Source of the DNA: JACVRW01 sp963765135
GTDB taxonomy: Bacteria > Actinomycetota > Thermoleophilia > Solirubrobacterales > Thermoleophilaceae
Length of the DNA: 64,000 nt
Direction of reading: 5' to 3'
Assembly (NCBI GenBank): GCA_963765135.1
Contig: CAVXUX010000003.1
Coordinates: 186,001-250,000, forward strand
Shown: positions 18,776 through 30,346 of the stretch, in pieces
Layout: every line of letters begins with the position of its first letter
How positions within the stretch are numbered: position 1 is the first letter of the stretch
Made by a program: the position numbers and the translations under genes
The notes under the pieces: generated by a model
What the model saw: only the letters and a program-made list of their open reading frames with translations
Databases searched by the model: none
Told to the model about the DNA's origin: nothing

Positions 18776-19200
18776 CGGCGCAGCAGCGTTGACAGCACCA
18801 CCTCGGTCACCGTGCGGGTGATGCCGTCGGTGGAGCGGATCCGTTCCAGCGTGTCCTCGAGGTCCTTGGTGTCGCGCGCCCGCACATGGATCATCGCGCT
18901 GGCCTCGCCGGCCACCGTGTGGGCCGAGACCACGCCGGGCTCCTTCTCGACGACCCGCTTGATCGCCTCAGCGGGCATGCGGCCGTCGCAGTAGAGGTCG
19001 ACGAACGCCTCGGTGTGCCACCCGAAGGCCGGCGGGTTGACGATCGCCGTGTAGCCGAGCAGCACGCCGTCGGCCTCCAGCCGGTCCACGCGGCGCTTCA
19101 CGGCCGGCGCGGTCAGGTGCACGTGGTTGCCGATGTCCTTGAACGAGCGGCGGGCGTTTTCGCGGAGCAGCGCAACGATTCTGCGGTCGATGTCGTCCAT
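18772..19200 (-). CDS. Lrp/AsnC-family transcriptional regulator
   Basis: Regulator of 142 residues. The helix-turn-helix is MDDIDRRIVALLRENARRS with HLTAPAVKRRVDRLEADGV. The RAM ligand-binding domain carries GVVSAHTVAGEASAMIHV. It is divergent from hpd and hmgA across 73 bp, so control of tyrosine degradation in response to an amino acid is likely. Its stop overlaps the DUF5709-like gene. Confidence 0.9.
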   Translation of the reverse strand: MDDIDRRIVALLRENARRSFKDIGNHVHLTAPAVKRRVDRLEADGVLLGYTAIVNPPAFGWHTEAFVDLYCDGRMPAEAIKRVVEKEPGVVSAHTVAGEASAMIHVRARDTKDLEDTLERIRSTDGITRTVTEVVLSTLLRR

Positions 19201-19225
19201 ACCGCGGTGAATTGTGCCAGTCCTG

Positions 19226-19241
19226 CAACAAACAGGCGTTG
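19226..19241. promoter_or_regulatory. Inverted repeat between lrp-type regulator and hpd
   Basis: CAAC-N8-GTTG symmetry lies midway in the 73-bp divergent gap, which is richer in A and T than the coding flanks. It is a candidate operator for the adjacent Lrp-family protein. The arms are only 4 bp, so chance is possible. Confidence 0.3.
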
Positions 19242-19273
19242 TCTGGTCGCATCTATGCCGTGATCATTTAGTC

Positions 19274-20404
19274 ATGGCGACCACGACCGTTCCCGTTCCG
19301 CACACCCCCGACCAGGACTCGATGCCGGTCCACGGCATCGACCACGTCGAGTTCTACGTCGGCAACGCCGCGCAGGCCGCGTACTTCTTCACGCACGCGT
19401 ACGGGTTCACGGAGACCGCCTACGCGGGCCTCGAGACCGGCCGGCGCGACCGCGTCTCGCACGTTCTGGAGCAGGGCCGCATCCGGATGGTGCTCACCGG
19501 GACGCTGATGGGGGACGACGAGATCGCCACTCACCACGCCCGCCACGGCGACGGCGTCCACAAGATCGCGCTGAGCGTGCCCGACGCAGCCGCCGCCTAC
19601 GAGCACGCCGTGGCGCACGGCGCGCGCGGCGTGATGACCCCGCACTGGTCCGAGGACGAGCACGGCCGCGTGCAGCTCGCCTCGATCGAGACATACGGCG
19701 ACACGCTGCACCTGTTCGTCCAGCGCGACGGCTACGAGGGTGCGTTCCTGCCCGGGTTCGCCGCGCGCGCGAAGGCGCCGGCCGACCCGGACGACCTGCT
19801 GCTGATGGCGATCGACCACATCGTCGGGAACGTGGAGCTCGGCCATATGGACGAGTGGGTCGGGTACTACGAGCGGGTCTTCGGCATGACCGAGATGATC
19901 CACTTCTCCGACGAGGCGATCTCGACCGAGTACTCGGCGCTGATGTCGAAGGTGGTCACCGACGGCAGCGGGCGGCTCAAGTTCCCGATCAACGAGCCCG
20001 CCGAGGGCAAGCGCAAGTCGCAGATCGAGGAGTACATCGACTTCTACCGCGGCGCGGGCGCCCAGCACATCGCGATGGCCACCCGGGACATCGTGCGCTG
20101 CGTGGCGCAGCTGCGCGAGCGGGGCGTCGAGTTCCTCACGATCCCCGACGAGTACTACGACGACGTGCCGGAGCGGGTCGGCGAGATCGACGAGCAGCTG
20201 GAGGACCTGCGGCGGCTCGGCATCCTCGTGGACCGCGACGACGAGGGCTACCTGCTGCAGATCTTCACGAAGCCGATCGGCGACCGGCCGACCGTTTTCT
20301 TCGAGATCATCGAGCGCCACGGCGCCCGTGGGTTCGGCGAGGGTAACTTCAAGGCCCTGTTCGAGGCGATTGAGCGCGAGCAGGACCGGAGAGGAAACCT
20401 CTAG
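19274..20404 (+). CDS. hpd: 4-hydroxyphenylpyruvate dioxygenase
   Basis: Fe(II) dioxygenase of 376 residues converting 4-hydroxyphenylpyruvate to homogentisate in tyrosine breakdown. The two vicinal-oxygen-chelate halves begin HGIDHVEFYVGN and MAIDHIVGNVEL. The iron ligands are the His of AIDHIVGN, the His of GAQHIAMATRD and the Glu of VFFEIIERHG. The C-terminal GARGFGEGNFKALFEAIE helix, which gates the active site, is intact. ATG at 19274. The next gene, hmgA, starts 3 bp after the stop. Confidence 0.97.
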   Translation: MATTTVPVPHTPDQDSMPVHGIDHVEFYVGNAAQAAYFFTHAYGFTETAYAGLETGRRDRVSHVLEQGRIRMVLTGTLMGDDEIATHHARHGDGVHKIALSVPDAAAAYEHAVAHGARGVMTPHWSEDEHGRVQLASIETYGDTLHLFVQRDGYEGAFLPGFAARAKAPADPDDLLLMAIDHIVGNVELGHMDEWVGYYERVFGMTEMIHFSDEAISTEYSALMSKVVTDGSGRLKFPINEPAEGKRKSQIEEYIDFYRGAGAQHIAMATRDIVRCVAQLRERGVEFLTIPDEYYDDVPERVGEIDEQLEDLRRLGILVDRDDEGYLLQIFTKPIGDRPTVFFEIIERHGARGFGEGNFKALFEAIEREQDRRGNL

Positions 20405-20406
20405 AC

Positions 20407-21621
20407 ATGCGCTACGCGACGCTCGGCAAGATCCCTGGCAAGCGCCACGTGCAGGTGCGGCGCAACGGCGACGGCTCGCCGCTGCTGGTGGAGGAGGTGA
20501 TGGGCTACGAGGGCTTCTCGGGCAACGAGTCGATCCTGCTGCACCTCGAGTCCCCCTGCCGCCTCGACGACGTCGGCGAGTTCCGCTCGATCGAGCGCGA
20601 GGAGTGGGTGCCCGGCGCGCACGTGCACCGGCTGGCGGACGCCAACCTGGTCGAGCCGGGCGGCGACCCGCTCTCCGGCCGGCACCTCCTGATGTGGAAC
20701 GGCGACATCGAGGTCTCTATCTGCAAGCCGACCGAGGAGCTCGAGCGCTTCTACCGCAACGGTGAGGGCGACGAGGTCATCTACGTGCACCGCGGGCGCG
20801 GGGTGCTGCGCACCGTGTTCGGGCGGGTCGAGTTCCGCGAGCGCGACTACGTCGTGATCCCGCGCGGGACCACGCACACGTTCGAGCTGCCCGAGGGCGA
20901 GGAGCAGTTCTGGGTCTGCTTCCACACGCCAGGGGAGATCGAGACGCCGAACCGCTACCGCAACCGCTACGGGCAGCTGCTCGAGCACTCGCCCTTCTCG
21001 CAGCGGGACTTCCACCCGCCCTCGGAGCTGGAGACCTACGAGGACCACGGCGAGTACCCGATCACGGTGCGCGTTCGCGACGGGTTCCAGGACTACGTGC
21101 TGGACCGGCACCCGTTCGACGTGGTCGGCTGGGATGGCTACGTCTGGCCGTACACGTTCAACGCGGACGACTTCGAGCCGCGCGCCGGCCGTTTCCACCT
21201 GCCGCCGCCCGCGCACCAGACGTTCCAGGGGCAGAACTTCGTGATCTGCACGTTCGCCCCGCGGATGCTCGACTGGGACCCCGAGGCCGTGACGCTGCCC
21301 TACCACCACTCGAACATCCAGTCCGAGGAGGTCATGTTCTACGCCGCCGGCGACTACGCCGCGCGCAAGGGCGTGGACGTCGGCTTCATCACGCTGCACC
21401 CGTCGGGCCTGCCGCACGGGCCGCAGCCGGGAGCGGTCGAGAAGGCGCTCGGCAAGCCGTCCACGGACGAGCTGGCGGTGATGTGGGACACGTTCCGGCC
21501 GCTGCGGCTGTCGGCGCTCTGGAGCGAGGTCGACAAGCCGGACTACGCGTACTCGTGGAACCCGGACCGCGTTTCCGGATCCGCCGCGCGGGAACCGGCC
21601 GGGCATGGCCAACCGGGATAG
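20407..21621 (+). CDS. hmgA: Homogentisate 1,2-dioxygenase
   Basis: Ring-opening dioxygenase of 404 residues making maleylacetoacetate from homogentisate. Iron ligands fit PYHHSNIQSEEVMFY (His and Glu) and HPSGLPHGP (His). The cupin core has EVIYVHRGRGVLRT and PRGTTHTF. It forms an operon with hpd (3-bp gap). The isomerase and hydrolase needed to finish the route are not in the window. The last ten codons overlap a small open frame starting at 21605. Confidence 0.95.
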   Translation: MRYATLGKIPGKRHVQVRRNGDGSPLLVEEVMGYEGFSGNESILLHLESPCRLDDVGEFRSIEREEWVPGAHVHRLADANLVEPGGDPLSGRHLLMWNGDIEVSICKPTEELERFYRNGEGDEVIYVHRGRGVLRTVFGRVEFRERDYVVIPRGTTHTFELPEGEEQFWVCFHTPGEIETPNRYRNRYGQLLEHSPFSQRDFHPPSELETYEDHGEYPITVRVRDGFQDYVLDRHPFDVVGWDGYVWPYTFNADDFEPRAGRFHLPPPAHQTFQGQNFVICTFAPRMLDWDPEAVTLPYHHSNIQSEEVMFYAAGDYAARKGVDVGFITLHPSGLPHGPQPGAVEKALGKPSTDELAVMWDTFRPLRLSALWSEVDKPDYAYSWNPDRVSGSAAREPAGHGQPG

Positions 21622-21772
21622 GCAAGTGGACCGCGCCCGCGAGGCGCTGCAGGAGAAGCACGAAGAGGACCGCCTGCGCGCCGAGACGGAGGAGTCGGAG
21701 AACCCCGAGCGCGGGCGCGAGGAGGCCGAGCCGCCGCGCGAAGAGAGCAACGGCAACGGCGAGCAGGACTGA
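21605..21772 (+). CDS. Short highly charged hypothetical protein
   Basis: A 55-codon frame starting ATG at 21605, inside the end of hmgA, with composition dominated by Glu, Arg and Asn (for example REALQEKHEEDRLRAETEE). No hydrophobic segment or known motif; predicted helical and soluble. The overlap with hmgA would suit translational coupling. I do not recognise a family; it could also be a non-coding frame. Confidence 0.4.
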   Translation: MANRDRQVDRAREALQEKHEEDRLRAETEESENPERGREEAEPPREESNGNGEQD

Positions 21773-21792
21773 GCGGCGCCCCAGTTGGGCGC

Positions 21793-22839
21793 CTAGCCGA
21801 CCTTCTTCCCCATCACCTCGACCAGCCGCGTGATCTCGTCGGCGAACGCCGCGAACCGTGAGGTGGGGATCAGCTGGGGCGCGTCGCAGAGCGCTTCCTC
21901 GGGCGCGGGGTGCGCCTCGACGATGATGCCGTCGGCGCCCGCGGCGACCGCCGCGCGCGCCAGCGCCGGGACCAGGGCCACGCGGCCGGCCGGGTGGGAG
22001 GGGTCCACGATCACCGGCAGGTGGGTCTCCTCCTGGAGCACCGGCACCGCGCTGATGTCGAGCGTGAAGCGGGTGGAGCGCTCGAAGGTCTTGATCCCGC
22101 GCTCGCACAGGATCACTCGCGGGTTGCCCTCCTTGAGGATGTACTCCGCCGCCATCAGCAGCTCCTCGAGCGACGCCGACGACCCGCGCTTCAGCAGCAC
22201 CGGCTTGTCGGTCTTGCCGCACTCCGCCAGCAGCAGGAAGTTCTGCATGTTGCGCGCGCCGATCTGGAGCACGTCGGCCGTCTCCACGACCTCCTCCAGC
22301 TGGCGCGGGTCGAGCACCTCGGTCACCAGCGGCAGCCCGGTGTCCTCGCGCGCCTCCGCGAGGATCTTCAATGCCTCCGAGCCCAGGCCCTGGAAGCTGT
22401 AGGGCGACGTGCGCGGCTTGAACGCGCCGCCCCGGAGCATCGTCGCTCCGGCGGCGTTCACGGCTCGCGCGGTCTCGAGCGTCTGCTCCCGCGACTCGAC
22501 CGTGCAGGGCCCCGCGATCAGGCCGAAGTAGTCGCCGCCGATGCGCCGGCCGCGCGTCTGGATCACGGTGCGCTCCGGCTGCGACTCGGCCGACACCAGC
22601 TTGTACGGCTTGCTGACCGGCAGCACGCGCTCCACGCCGGCGACGTTCTCGAGCCCGAGGTCGTGGATCATCTGCGGGTCCCCGAACGCGCTGATCACGA
22701 TCGACTCCCGGCCCGGCGCGACACGGCCGTATGAGCCGGCCTCGCTCAGGCGCAGCAGGACGTCCTCGACCTGATCGTCGGGGGCGTGGCCACTCATCAT
22801 GATGAGCTGCTGGAGCTCTGCGGATTCGTCTACTGGCAT
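21793..22839 (-). CDS. aroF: 3-deoxy-7-phosphoheptulonate synthase (DAHP synthase, class I beta)
   Basis: First enzyme of the shikimate pathway, condensing PEP and erythrose-4-phosphate. It is 348 residues. An N-terminal ferredoxin-like regulatory segment spans about residues 1-70, as in the Thermotoga-type enzymes. The barrel shows GLIAGPCTVESREQ, RGGAFKPRTSPYSFQG, LQIGARNMQNF, LLKRGSSAS, ERGIKTFE and VDPSHPAGR. It is 9 bp downstream of pabC and opposes the ACP/ligase/pabAB operon, so chorismate supply is located next to chorismate use. Confidence 0.95.
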   Translation of the reverse strand: MPVDESAELQQLIMMSGHAPDDQVEDVLLRLSEAGSYGRVAPGRESIVISAFGDPQMIHDLGLENVAGVERVLPVSKPYKLVSAESQPERTVIQTRGRRIGGDYFGLIAGPCTVESREQTLETARAVNAAGATMLRGGAFKPRTSPYSFQGLGSEALKILAEAREDTGLPLVTEVLDPRQLEEVVETADVLQIGARNMQNFLLLAECGKTDKPVLLKRGSSASLEELLMAAEYILKEGNPRVILCERGIKTFERSTRFTLDISAVPVLQEETHLPVIVDPSHPAGRVALVPALARAAVAAGADGIIVEAHPAPEEALCDAPQLIPTSRFAAFADEITRLVEVMGKKVG

Positions 22840-22848
22840 GAGGCGAGT

Positions 22849-23578
22849 CTAGGACGAATCATCGGCACCGAGCCAGGCACGCTGAAGCCCGGCACGGACT
22901 CGTGCGGTGAACTCGCCGGAATCCCACTCACCGAGCCCCTCGCCGCGCCCCACCGGCTCGACTCCGCGCACGCCGCCCGTCATGAACACCTCGTCGGCCG
23001 CGGCCAGGTCGTCGGCGTTCAGCGCCCGCTCGACGCACCTCGATGCCCACCGCCCGGGCGACCTCGATCGCGCGCGCCCTCGCCACGCCGGGCAGGATGC
23101 GGCCGTCCGTGGGCGGCGTGATCACCGCCCCGTCGCGCACCGCGAACAGGTTCGATCGCGAGCCCTCGAGCACCGACCCATCGTCGTCGACCAGCACCGG
23201 CACCGCGGGCGCCGCCTCCGCCTCGAAGCGCTCCAGCAGCCGCCGGTCGGCCCACTTGTGTGCGCCGTTCCAGCCGGCCACGGTGAACGGAGCGATCTCG
23301 CAGAGCTGCGACGGGAAGACGAGCGCAGCATCCACCTCGGCGGTCCGCACGGTCGGTTCCTCGCCGGGGACGACGGTCAACCGCAGGCGCCCGAGCGTCA
23401 GGCCCGCGGCGCCCTCGTCGATGAGCGCGCGGGCGCCCGTGGGAAGTGGCAGGTCGTAGAGCGTGCGCAGGCTCGCCTCCAGCCGGGCCAGGTGGGCGTC
23501 GACCTCGACCGCGCGCCCGTCGACCACGAGCGTGGTCTCGAAGACTCCATGCGCGGGGTCCGGGGCGTCATGAGCCAT
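22849..23578 (-). CDS. pabC: Aminodeoxychorismate lyase / class IV aminotransferase (frame broken)
   Basis: PLP enzyme of about 242 residues that, next to pabAB, most likely releases 4-aminobenzoate from aminodeoxychorismate. It shows HGVFETTLVVDG at the start, the PLP-lysine segment GAHKWADRR near residue 103, EGSRSNLFAV and TDGRILPGVARA. An extra base near 23040, between codons for VRRA and LNADDL, breaks the frame; the repaired end reads ADEVFMTGGVRGVEPV, the cofactor-phosphate loop of this family. A branched-chain or D-amino-acid role is less likely given the context. It precedes aroF by 9 bp. Confidence 0.87.
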
Positions 23579-23641
23579 TCGCAATAGCGTGGCAGGCCCA
23601 GGGTTGAAGCACTCCGGCCTCGTTGCCGATACCTTCGAGGA

Positions 23642-23896
23642 ATGAGTGTTTCCGCGGATATCGAGCAGTTCATTCTCAGCGAGCTCACGCAGGGCCGGGG
23701 CATCACCACGATCGATCCCCAGGAGAACCTGCTGAGCAAGGGGATCGTCGACTCGCACGGCGTGATGGAGCTCGTCGGCTTCCTCGAGGAGCGCTACGGC
23801 ATCACCGTCGGCGACGAGGACCTGAGCCCCGAGAACTTCGAGAGCGTCGCGAGCATCGAGGCGTTCGTGCAGCGCAAGCGAACGGTCAGGACGTAG
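23642..23896 (+). CDS. Acyl carrier protein
   Basis: Stand-alone carrier protein of 84 residues. The phosphopantetheine attachment motif is DSHGVMEL with Ser38, in a four-helix pattern (SADIEQFILSEL, HGVMELVGFLEE, SVASIEAFVQRK). DSHG rather than DSLD is more typical of carriers in specialised metabolism than of fatty-acid ACP. It is the first gene of the operon and lies 10 bp upstream of an acyl-AMP ligase, its probable loading partner. The divergent pabC is 63 bp away. Confidence 0.9.
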   Translation: MSVSADIEQFILSELTQGRGITTIDPQENLLSKGIVDSHGVMELVGFLEERYGITVGDEDLSPENFESVASIEAFVQRKRTVRT

Positions 23897-23906
23897 GAGC
23901 CGCTTC

Positions 23907-25406
23907 ATGTTGATGGAACTGCTCTACGAGAGCGCGTCAGCTCGTCCGGACGACGTGGCGCTCGTGTATCGCGACGAGCGCGTGACCCACGCCGAGCTCG
24001 TGGACCGAGTCGAGCGCCTGGCCGCCGGCCTGGCCGCCGAGGGCATCGGCGCCGGCGACGCCGTGGCGCTGCTGCTGCCCAACGACCCGACCTTCGTGGC
24101 GAGCTACTCACGCGATCTCGGCGCTCGGCGCCGTCGTCGTGCCGGTCAACCCGGCCTTCAAGCAGGACGAGCTGGAGTTCTACTTCCGCCAGTGCGGCGA
24201 TCAAGGCGGTCATCACCGACGACCGCAGCGCCGGCGTCTGCGAGCGCATCGTCGCCGCCTGGGACGAGCCCGCCAAGGTGATCCCCACCAGCGCGGCGCA
24301 CGGGCAGGCGCTCACGCTCGACATGCTGATGCAGTCCGAGCCCGGCCAAGTTCGAGCGGCGCTCGCCCGGACGAGCCGCTCGTCTACATGTTCTCGTCGG
24401 GCTCGACCGGGCCGCCCCAAGCGCGTGGCCCGCACCCACGGGCAGCTGCGCGGCGAGGCGGAGTACTACGACTGGATGGGGATCAAGCCCGAGGACAAGA
24501 TCTTCTGCACGATCCCGCTGTTCCACACCTACGGGATGGGCTGCTGCATGGTCGCGGCCATCCGCACCGGCGCCACGCTCGTGCTGCTGGAGGACCCCAA
24601 CCCGTTCCTGCTGCGCCGCCAGCGAGCGATGGAGCTGATCGAGACCGAGGGCGTGCACGATCTACCCGGGCGTGCCGTTCAACTTCCGCCTGATGGCCGA
24701 GGCGCCCGCCGCCGCGGACCTGTCCTCGATCCGCCTCGCGTTCTCGGCCGGCACGGCCCTGCCGCGGCCGTTCTTCGACGCCTTCCTCGACAAGTTCGGC
24801 GTGCCCGTCCGCCAGCTCTACGGCTGCACGGAGGCGGGGACGCTGACCGCCAACCTCGACGACGACCCGGTCGCGAGCTTCGAGTCGGTCGGCAAGCCGG
24901 TTCGAGGGCGTGGAGGTGCTGATCGAGGACGAGGAGGGCCAGCTCGTGCCGCCCGGCACGGTGGGCGAGATCGCCGTGAAGAGCCCGGGGCTCACCTCCG
25001 GCTACTCCGACATGGAGGAGCTGAACCGCCAGGCCTTCCGCGATGGCTTCTTCCTCAGCGGCGACCTCGGGCAGCTCGACGAGGAGGGTCGCCTGACGAT
25101 CACCGGTCGCAAGAAGCTGCTGATCGAGGTCGGGCGGCTACAAGATCGACCCGATCGAGGTCGAGGACGTGGTCATCGCGCACCCGAAGGTGGCCGAGGC
25201 CGTGGTCGTGGGCGTGGGGACCAAGGTCCCCGGCGAGGAGCAGGTCAAGGCCGTCGTCGTGCCCAGCGACGAGATGGACGAGAAGCGAGCTGATCGGCTT
25301 CTGCCAGCAGCGCCTGGCGAACTTCAAGGTGCCCCAGGTTGTCGAATTTCGGGAGGAAATCCCGAAGAGTCCACTCGGAAAGATCCTCCGCAAGTATCTG
25401 ATCTGA
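23907..25406 (+). CDS. Acyl-AMP ligase 1 (ANL superfamily), frame broken about nine times
   Basis: Adenylate-forming ligase of about 497 residues that activates a carboxylic acid and hands it to CoA or the adjacent ACP. Motifs: FSSGSTGRPKRV, LFHTYGMGCC, LYGCTEAG, SGDLGQLDEEGR and the catalytic-lysine tail PKSPLGKILRK. Nine one-base insertions break it, near 24114, 24202, 24349, 24372, 24409, 24658, 24902, 25131 and 25287. Alignment with the intact paralogue at 27564-29030 places each one. The conserved protein reads through in three frames, which argues against long decay. The substrate is unknown; an aromatic or acyl acid is plausible. Confidence 0.88.
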
Positions 25407-25449
25407 TGATCGCTCGCCGCCCAACAAATCCCGGTCTACTCTGGATCCC

Positions 25450-27563
<2,114 letters not shown>

Positions 27564-27567
<4 letters not shown>

Positions 27568-29030
27568 AGGCCCAGGCCTCCACGGTGACCGACCTCCTCG
27601 AGCCGAGCGATCGGGTCGCGCTGGTCTACGGCGACCAGCGCATGACCTACGCCGACCTGAACGAGCAGGTGGACCGGCTGGCCGGCGCCCTGGCCGCGCG
27701 CGGCCTCACCGGCGGCGCGCCTGTCGCGCTGGTGCTGCCCAACGTCCCAGAGTTCGTGGTCGCGTTCCTGGCGATCCTGCGGGCCGGGGCCGTGGTCGTC
27801 CCGCTCAACCCACACTTCAAGGAGGCGGAGCTCGAGTTCCATTTCCAGGAGTGCGGCGTCAAGGCCGTGGTCACCGACGAGGCCGGAGAGCCCGGCTGCC
27901 GGTCGGTGGCGGAGCGGCTCGACGATCCGCCGGAGCTGCTGCTCGACCTCGACTCGCTCGAGGGCGGTCCGGTGCCGGCGGCGCCGGCGGCCGACGACGA
28001 CGCCGTGTTCCAGTACTCGTCGGGCTCGACCGGGCGGCCCAAGCGCGTGCCGCGCACGCACGCGCACCTGCGCGCCGAGGCCGACGCCTACGTCGCGGCG
28101 ACCAGCCTGACCGGCGACGACAGCATCTTCTGCACGATCGCGCTGTTCCACACGTACGGCATGGGCTGCTGCCTGCTCGCGGCCGCGCGCAGCGGCGCGA
28201 CGCTGGTGCTGTTCGACAACCCGAACCCGTTCCTGCTCCAGCGCAGCCGCGCTTTGGAGCAGATCGAGCGCGAGGGCGCCACGGTGTTCCCGGGCGTGCC
28301 GTTCACGTTCCGGATGCTGGCCGAGGCGCCGGAGGACGCCGATCTGTCGTCGCTCCGGCTCTGCTTCTCGGCAGCGGCCGCGCTGCCGCGCGCGACGTTC
28401 AAGGCGTTCCACGACCGCTTCGGGGTCCCGGTGCGGGAGCTGTACGGCTGCACCGAGGCCGGCTGCGTGACCGTGAACGCCGATCCGGACCCGCGCGGGA
28501 CGGTGGGCTCCGTCGGGACGCCGATCGAGGGTGTGGAGCTGCGTATCGTCGATGAGGACGGCGAGCCGGTGGAGGACGGCCGGATCGGCGAGGTGCTGAT
28601 CCGCAGCGCGGCGATGACGCCGGGCTACGCCGACGCCGACGCGCTGAACGCCGAGGCGTTCCGGGACGGCTGGTTCCGCTCGGGCGACCGCGGTCGCATC
28701 GACGAGGGGGGACGCCTGTTCCTGACCGGCCGCACGAAGCGCCTGATCGACGTGCGCGGCGACAAGGTCGACCCGGTCGAGGTCGAGGACGTGCTCGCCG
28801 TGCACCCGAAGGTCGGCGAGGTCGTGGTGGTGGGCGTCGCGAGCGACGTCCCCGGCGAGGAGCTGATCAAGGCCGTGGTGGTCCCCGCCGGGGACTGCCA
28901 GGAGCGCGAGCTGATCCGCTACTGCCGCGAGCGCCTGGCCGACTACAAGGTGCCGAGCCGCGTGGAGCTCCGTGAGGAGATCCCCAAGGGCCCGGGCGGC
29001 AAGGTGCTGCGCAGCAAGCTGCTCGACTGA
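27564..29030 (+). CDS. Acyl-AMP ligase 2 (ANL superfamily)
   Basis: Intact paralogue of the ligase at 23907, 488 residues. Motifs: YSSGSTGRPKRVPRTH (AMP loop), LFHTYGMGCCLLAA, LYGCTEAGC, SGDRGRIDEGGRL, and PKGPGGKVLRSKLLD with the catalytic Lys. It starts at ATG 27564, overlapping the pabAB stop as ATGA. The two ligases share near-identical motif text and flank pabAB, which suggests duplication within the operon and perhaps separate substrates. A stem-rich palindrome follows the stop by 6 bp. CoA versus ACP as acceptor cannot be told. Confidence 0.92.
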
Positions 29031-29036
29031 TGCCAC

Positions 29037-29222
29037 CCGGGGGCTCGCGCCCCCGGTCCCCCCGTGAAGATTGGCTTGCGCAGCGCGGCGCCGCCGCACT
29101 CGGCGCAGCGGGCCGGGCCGCAAGGCTCTAATGGAGCCCTGCGACCGGCCCGCTGCGCCCGGCGGGTGGCGCCACGCCGGCGAAGCCAATCTTCACGGGG
29201 GTCCGGGGGCGTGAGCCCCCGG
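29037..29222. repeat. 186-bp composite palindrome (REP/MITE-like, bidirectional terminator)
   Basis: Outer arms of about 40 nt pair almost perfectly: 29037-29077 against 29183-29222, differing by one base substitution and one extra C. Each outer end carries its own short hairpin (GGGGGC-loop-GCCCCC). An inner pair, starting GCGCAGCGGGCCGG near 29104 and closing near 29158, flanks a TAAT-containing tip. It fills the gap between two convergent genes, so it can terminate both. The right end recurs at 47945-47973 (27 of 29 bases), showing that it is a dispersed repeat. Confidence 0.8.
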
Positions 29223-29229
29223 ATGCGCT

Positions 29230-30057
29230 CTATATATACATGCCGCCGAACTGGCCTCCGGTCACGTTCAGCACCTGCCCGTGCACGTAGTTCGCCCACG
29301 GGGAGCAGAGGAAGAACACCGGGCCGGCTGCCTCTTCGGGGGTGGCCGGGCGACCGAGCGGGATGATCGCCGCGGCCAGCTGGCGCATCTGCTCGGGGAT
29401 GCCGAGGCCGATCTCCTTGCCCTCGATCTCGATCTTGCCGCCCTCCTCCTTGGAGGCGGTCAGGCGGGTCTCGACGAAGCCGAACGCGACCGCGTTCACG
29501 TTGACCTTGAAGCCGCCCCACTCCTTGGCGAGCGTCTTCGTCAGGCCGATCACGCCGGCCTTGGCGGCCGAGTAGTTGACCTGGCCGGCGTTGCCCATCG
29601 TGCCGGAGATCGAGCTCACGTTCACGATCTTGCGGAACACCTCGCGGCCCTCGTCGCGCTCCTTCTTGGCGGGCTCGCGCAGGTGCGGGGCCGCGGCGCG
29701 GATGATCCGGAAGGGGACCACGGTGTGGATCTCGAGCATCGCCTGGAACTGCTCGTCGGTCATCTTGTGCGCGACGCCGTCCCAGGTGTAGCCGGCGTTG
29801 TTGACGATGATGTCGATCTGGCCGAACTCGTCGACGGCCTTCTGGACGAGCGCGTCCGGCACGCCCTTCTGGGTGAGGTCGCCTCCGAAGACCGCGGTGT
29901 CGCCGCCGATCTCGGATGCGGCCTGCTCGGCGACGTCGCCGTCCAGGTCGTTGATGAGGACCCGGGCGCCCTGCTCGGCGAGCAGCTCTGCGGTGGCGCG
30001 GCCGATGCCCCGGGCCGACCCGGTGACGATCGCGGCCTTTCCATCGAGGACTCCCAC
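29230..30057 (-). CDS. fabG: SDR-family 3-oxoacyl-ACP/acyl-CoA reductase (FabG-like)
   Basis: Classical short-chain dehydrogenase of 275 residues. It has the cofactor motif TGSARGIGRA (residues 13-22), INDLDGD, IVNNAGYTWDG, the catalytic Ser in VNVSSISGTMG and the YxxxK pair in NYSAAKAGVIGLTK. An insertion around residues 125-140 (PAKKERDEGREVFRK) resembles mycobacterial FabG4-type reductases. It probably reduces 3-oxoacyl thioesters. It ends against the palindrome at 29037-29222 and is convergent with the ligase operon. Confidence 0.9.
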   Translation of the reverse strand: MGVLDGKAAIVTGSARGIGRATAELLAEQGARVLINDLDGDVAEQAASEIGGDTAVFGGDLTQKGVPDALVQKAVDEFGQIDIIVNNAGYTWDGVAHKMTDEQFQAMLEIHTVVPFRIIRAAAPHLREPAKKERDEGREVFRKIVNVSSISGTMGNAGQVNYSAAKAGVIGLTKTLAKEWGGFKVNVNAVAFGFVETRLTASKEEGGKIEIEGKEIGLGIPEQMRQLAAAIIPLGRPATPEEAAGPVFFLCSPWANYVHGQVLNVTGGQFGGMYI

Positions 30058-30106
30058 TGGATGTTTCTCCTTGTTAGCTGGTTGAGTGACGGGAAACTAG
30101 TCGACC

Positions 30107-30346
30107 ATGAACCCGATCACCGTCAATGCCGTCCGCTACGGGATCCCCGCGGTCCTGTTCATCGCGGGCATGGTGGTGTGGGCCACGGGCGGCATCGCCG
30201 CGGGCGCCCTGTTCATCAGCGCGGCCACCGCGGTGCTGCTGCTGAACGTGCTGTTCCGGATCGGGATGGAGGGCGACAAGGCCCGCGACCGTGAGGAGGA
30301 CGCCCGGCGCTACTTCGACGAGCACGGGCGCTGGCCGGACGAGTAG
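30107..30346 (+). CDS. Small two-helix membrane protein, unknown
   Basis: A 79-residue protein with two hydrophobic segments (IPAVLFIAGMVVWATG and AGALFISAATAVLLLNVLF) and a charged C-terminal tail ending FDEHGRWPDE. Such short proteins are common in actinobacteria and have no assigned role. It is divergent from fabG and convergent with the acyl-CoA dehydrogenase, whose stop abuts it. Confidence 0.65.
   Translation: MNPITVNAVRYGIPAVLFIAGMVVWATGGIAAGALFISAATAVLLLNVLFRIGMEGDKARDREEDARRYFDEHGRWPDE

Noticed and set aside
23907..25406. Programmed +1 ribosomal frameshifting in the first ligase
   Set aside because: Nine breaks share no slippery motif, rare codon or downstream structure, and the same density appears in unrelated genes; sequence error is simpler.
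29225..29245. TATATATA run as a promoter
   Set aside because: It contains the last codons and stop of the fabG-like gene on the minus strand (GMYI-stop) and lies at the 3-prime ends of two convergent genes.
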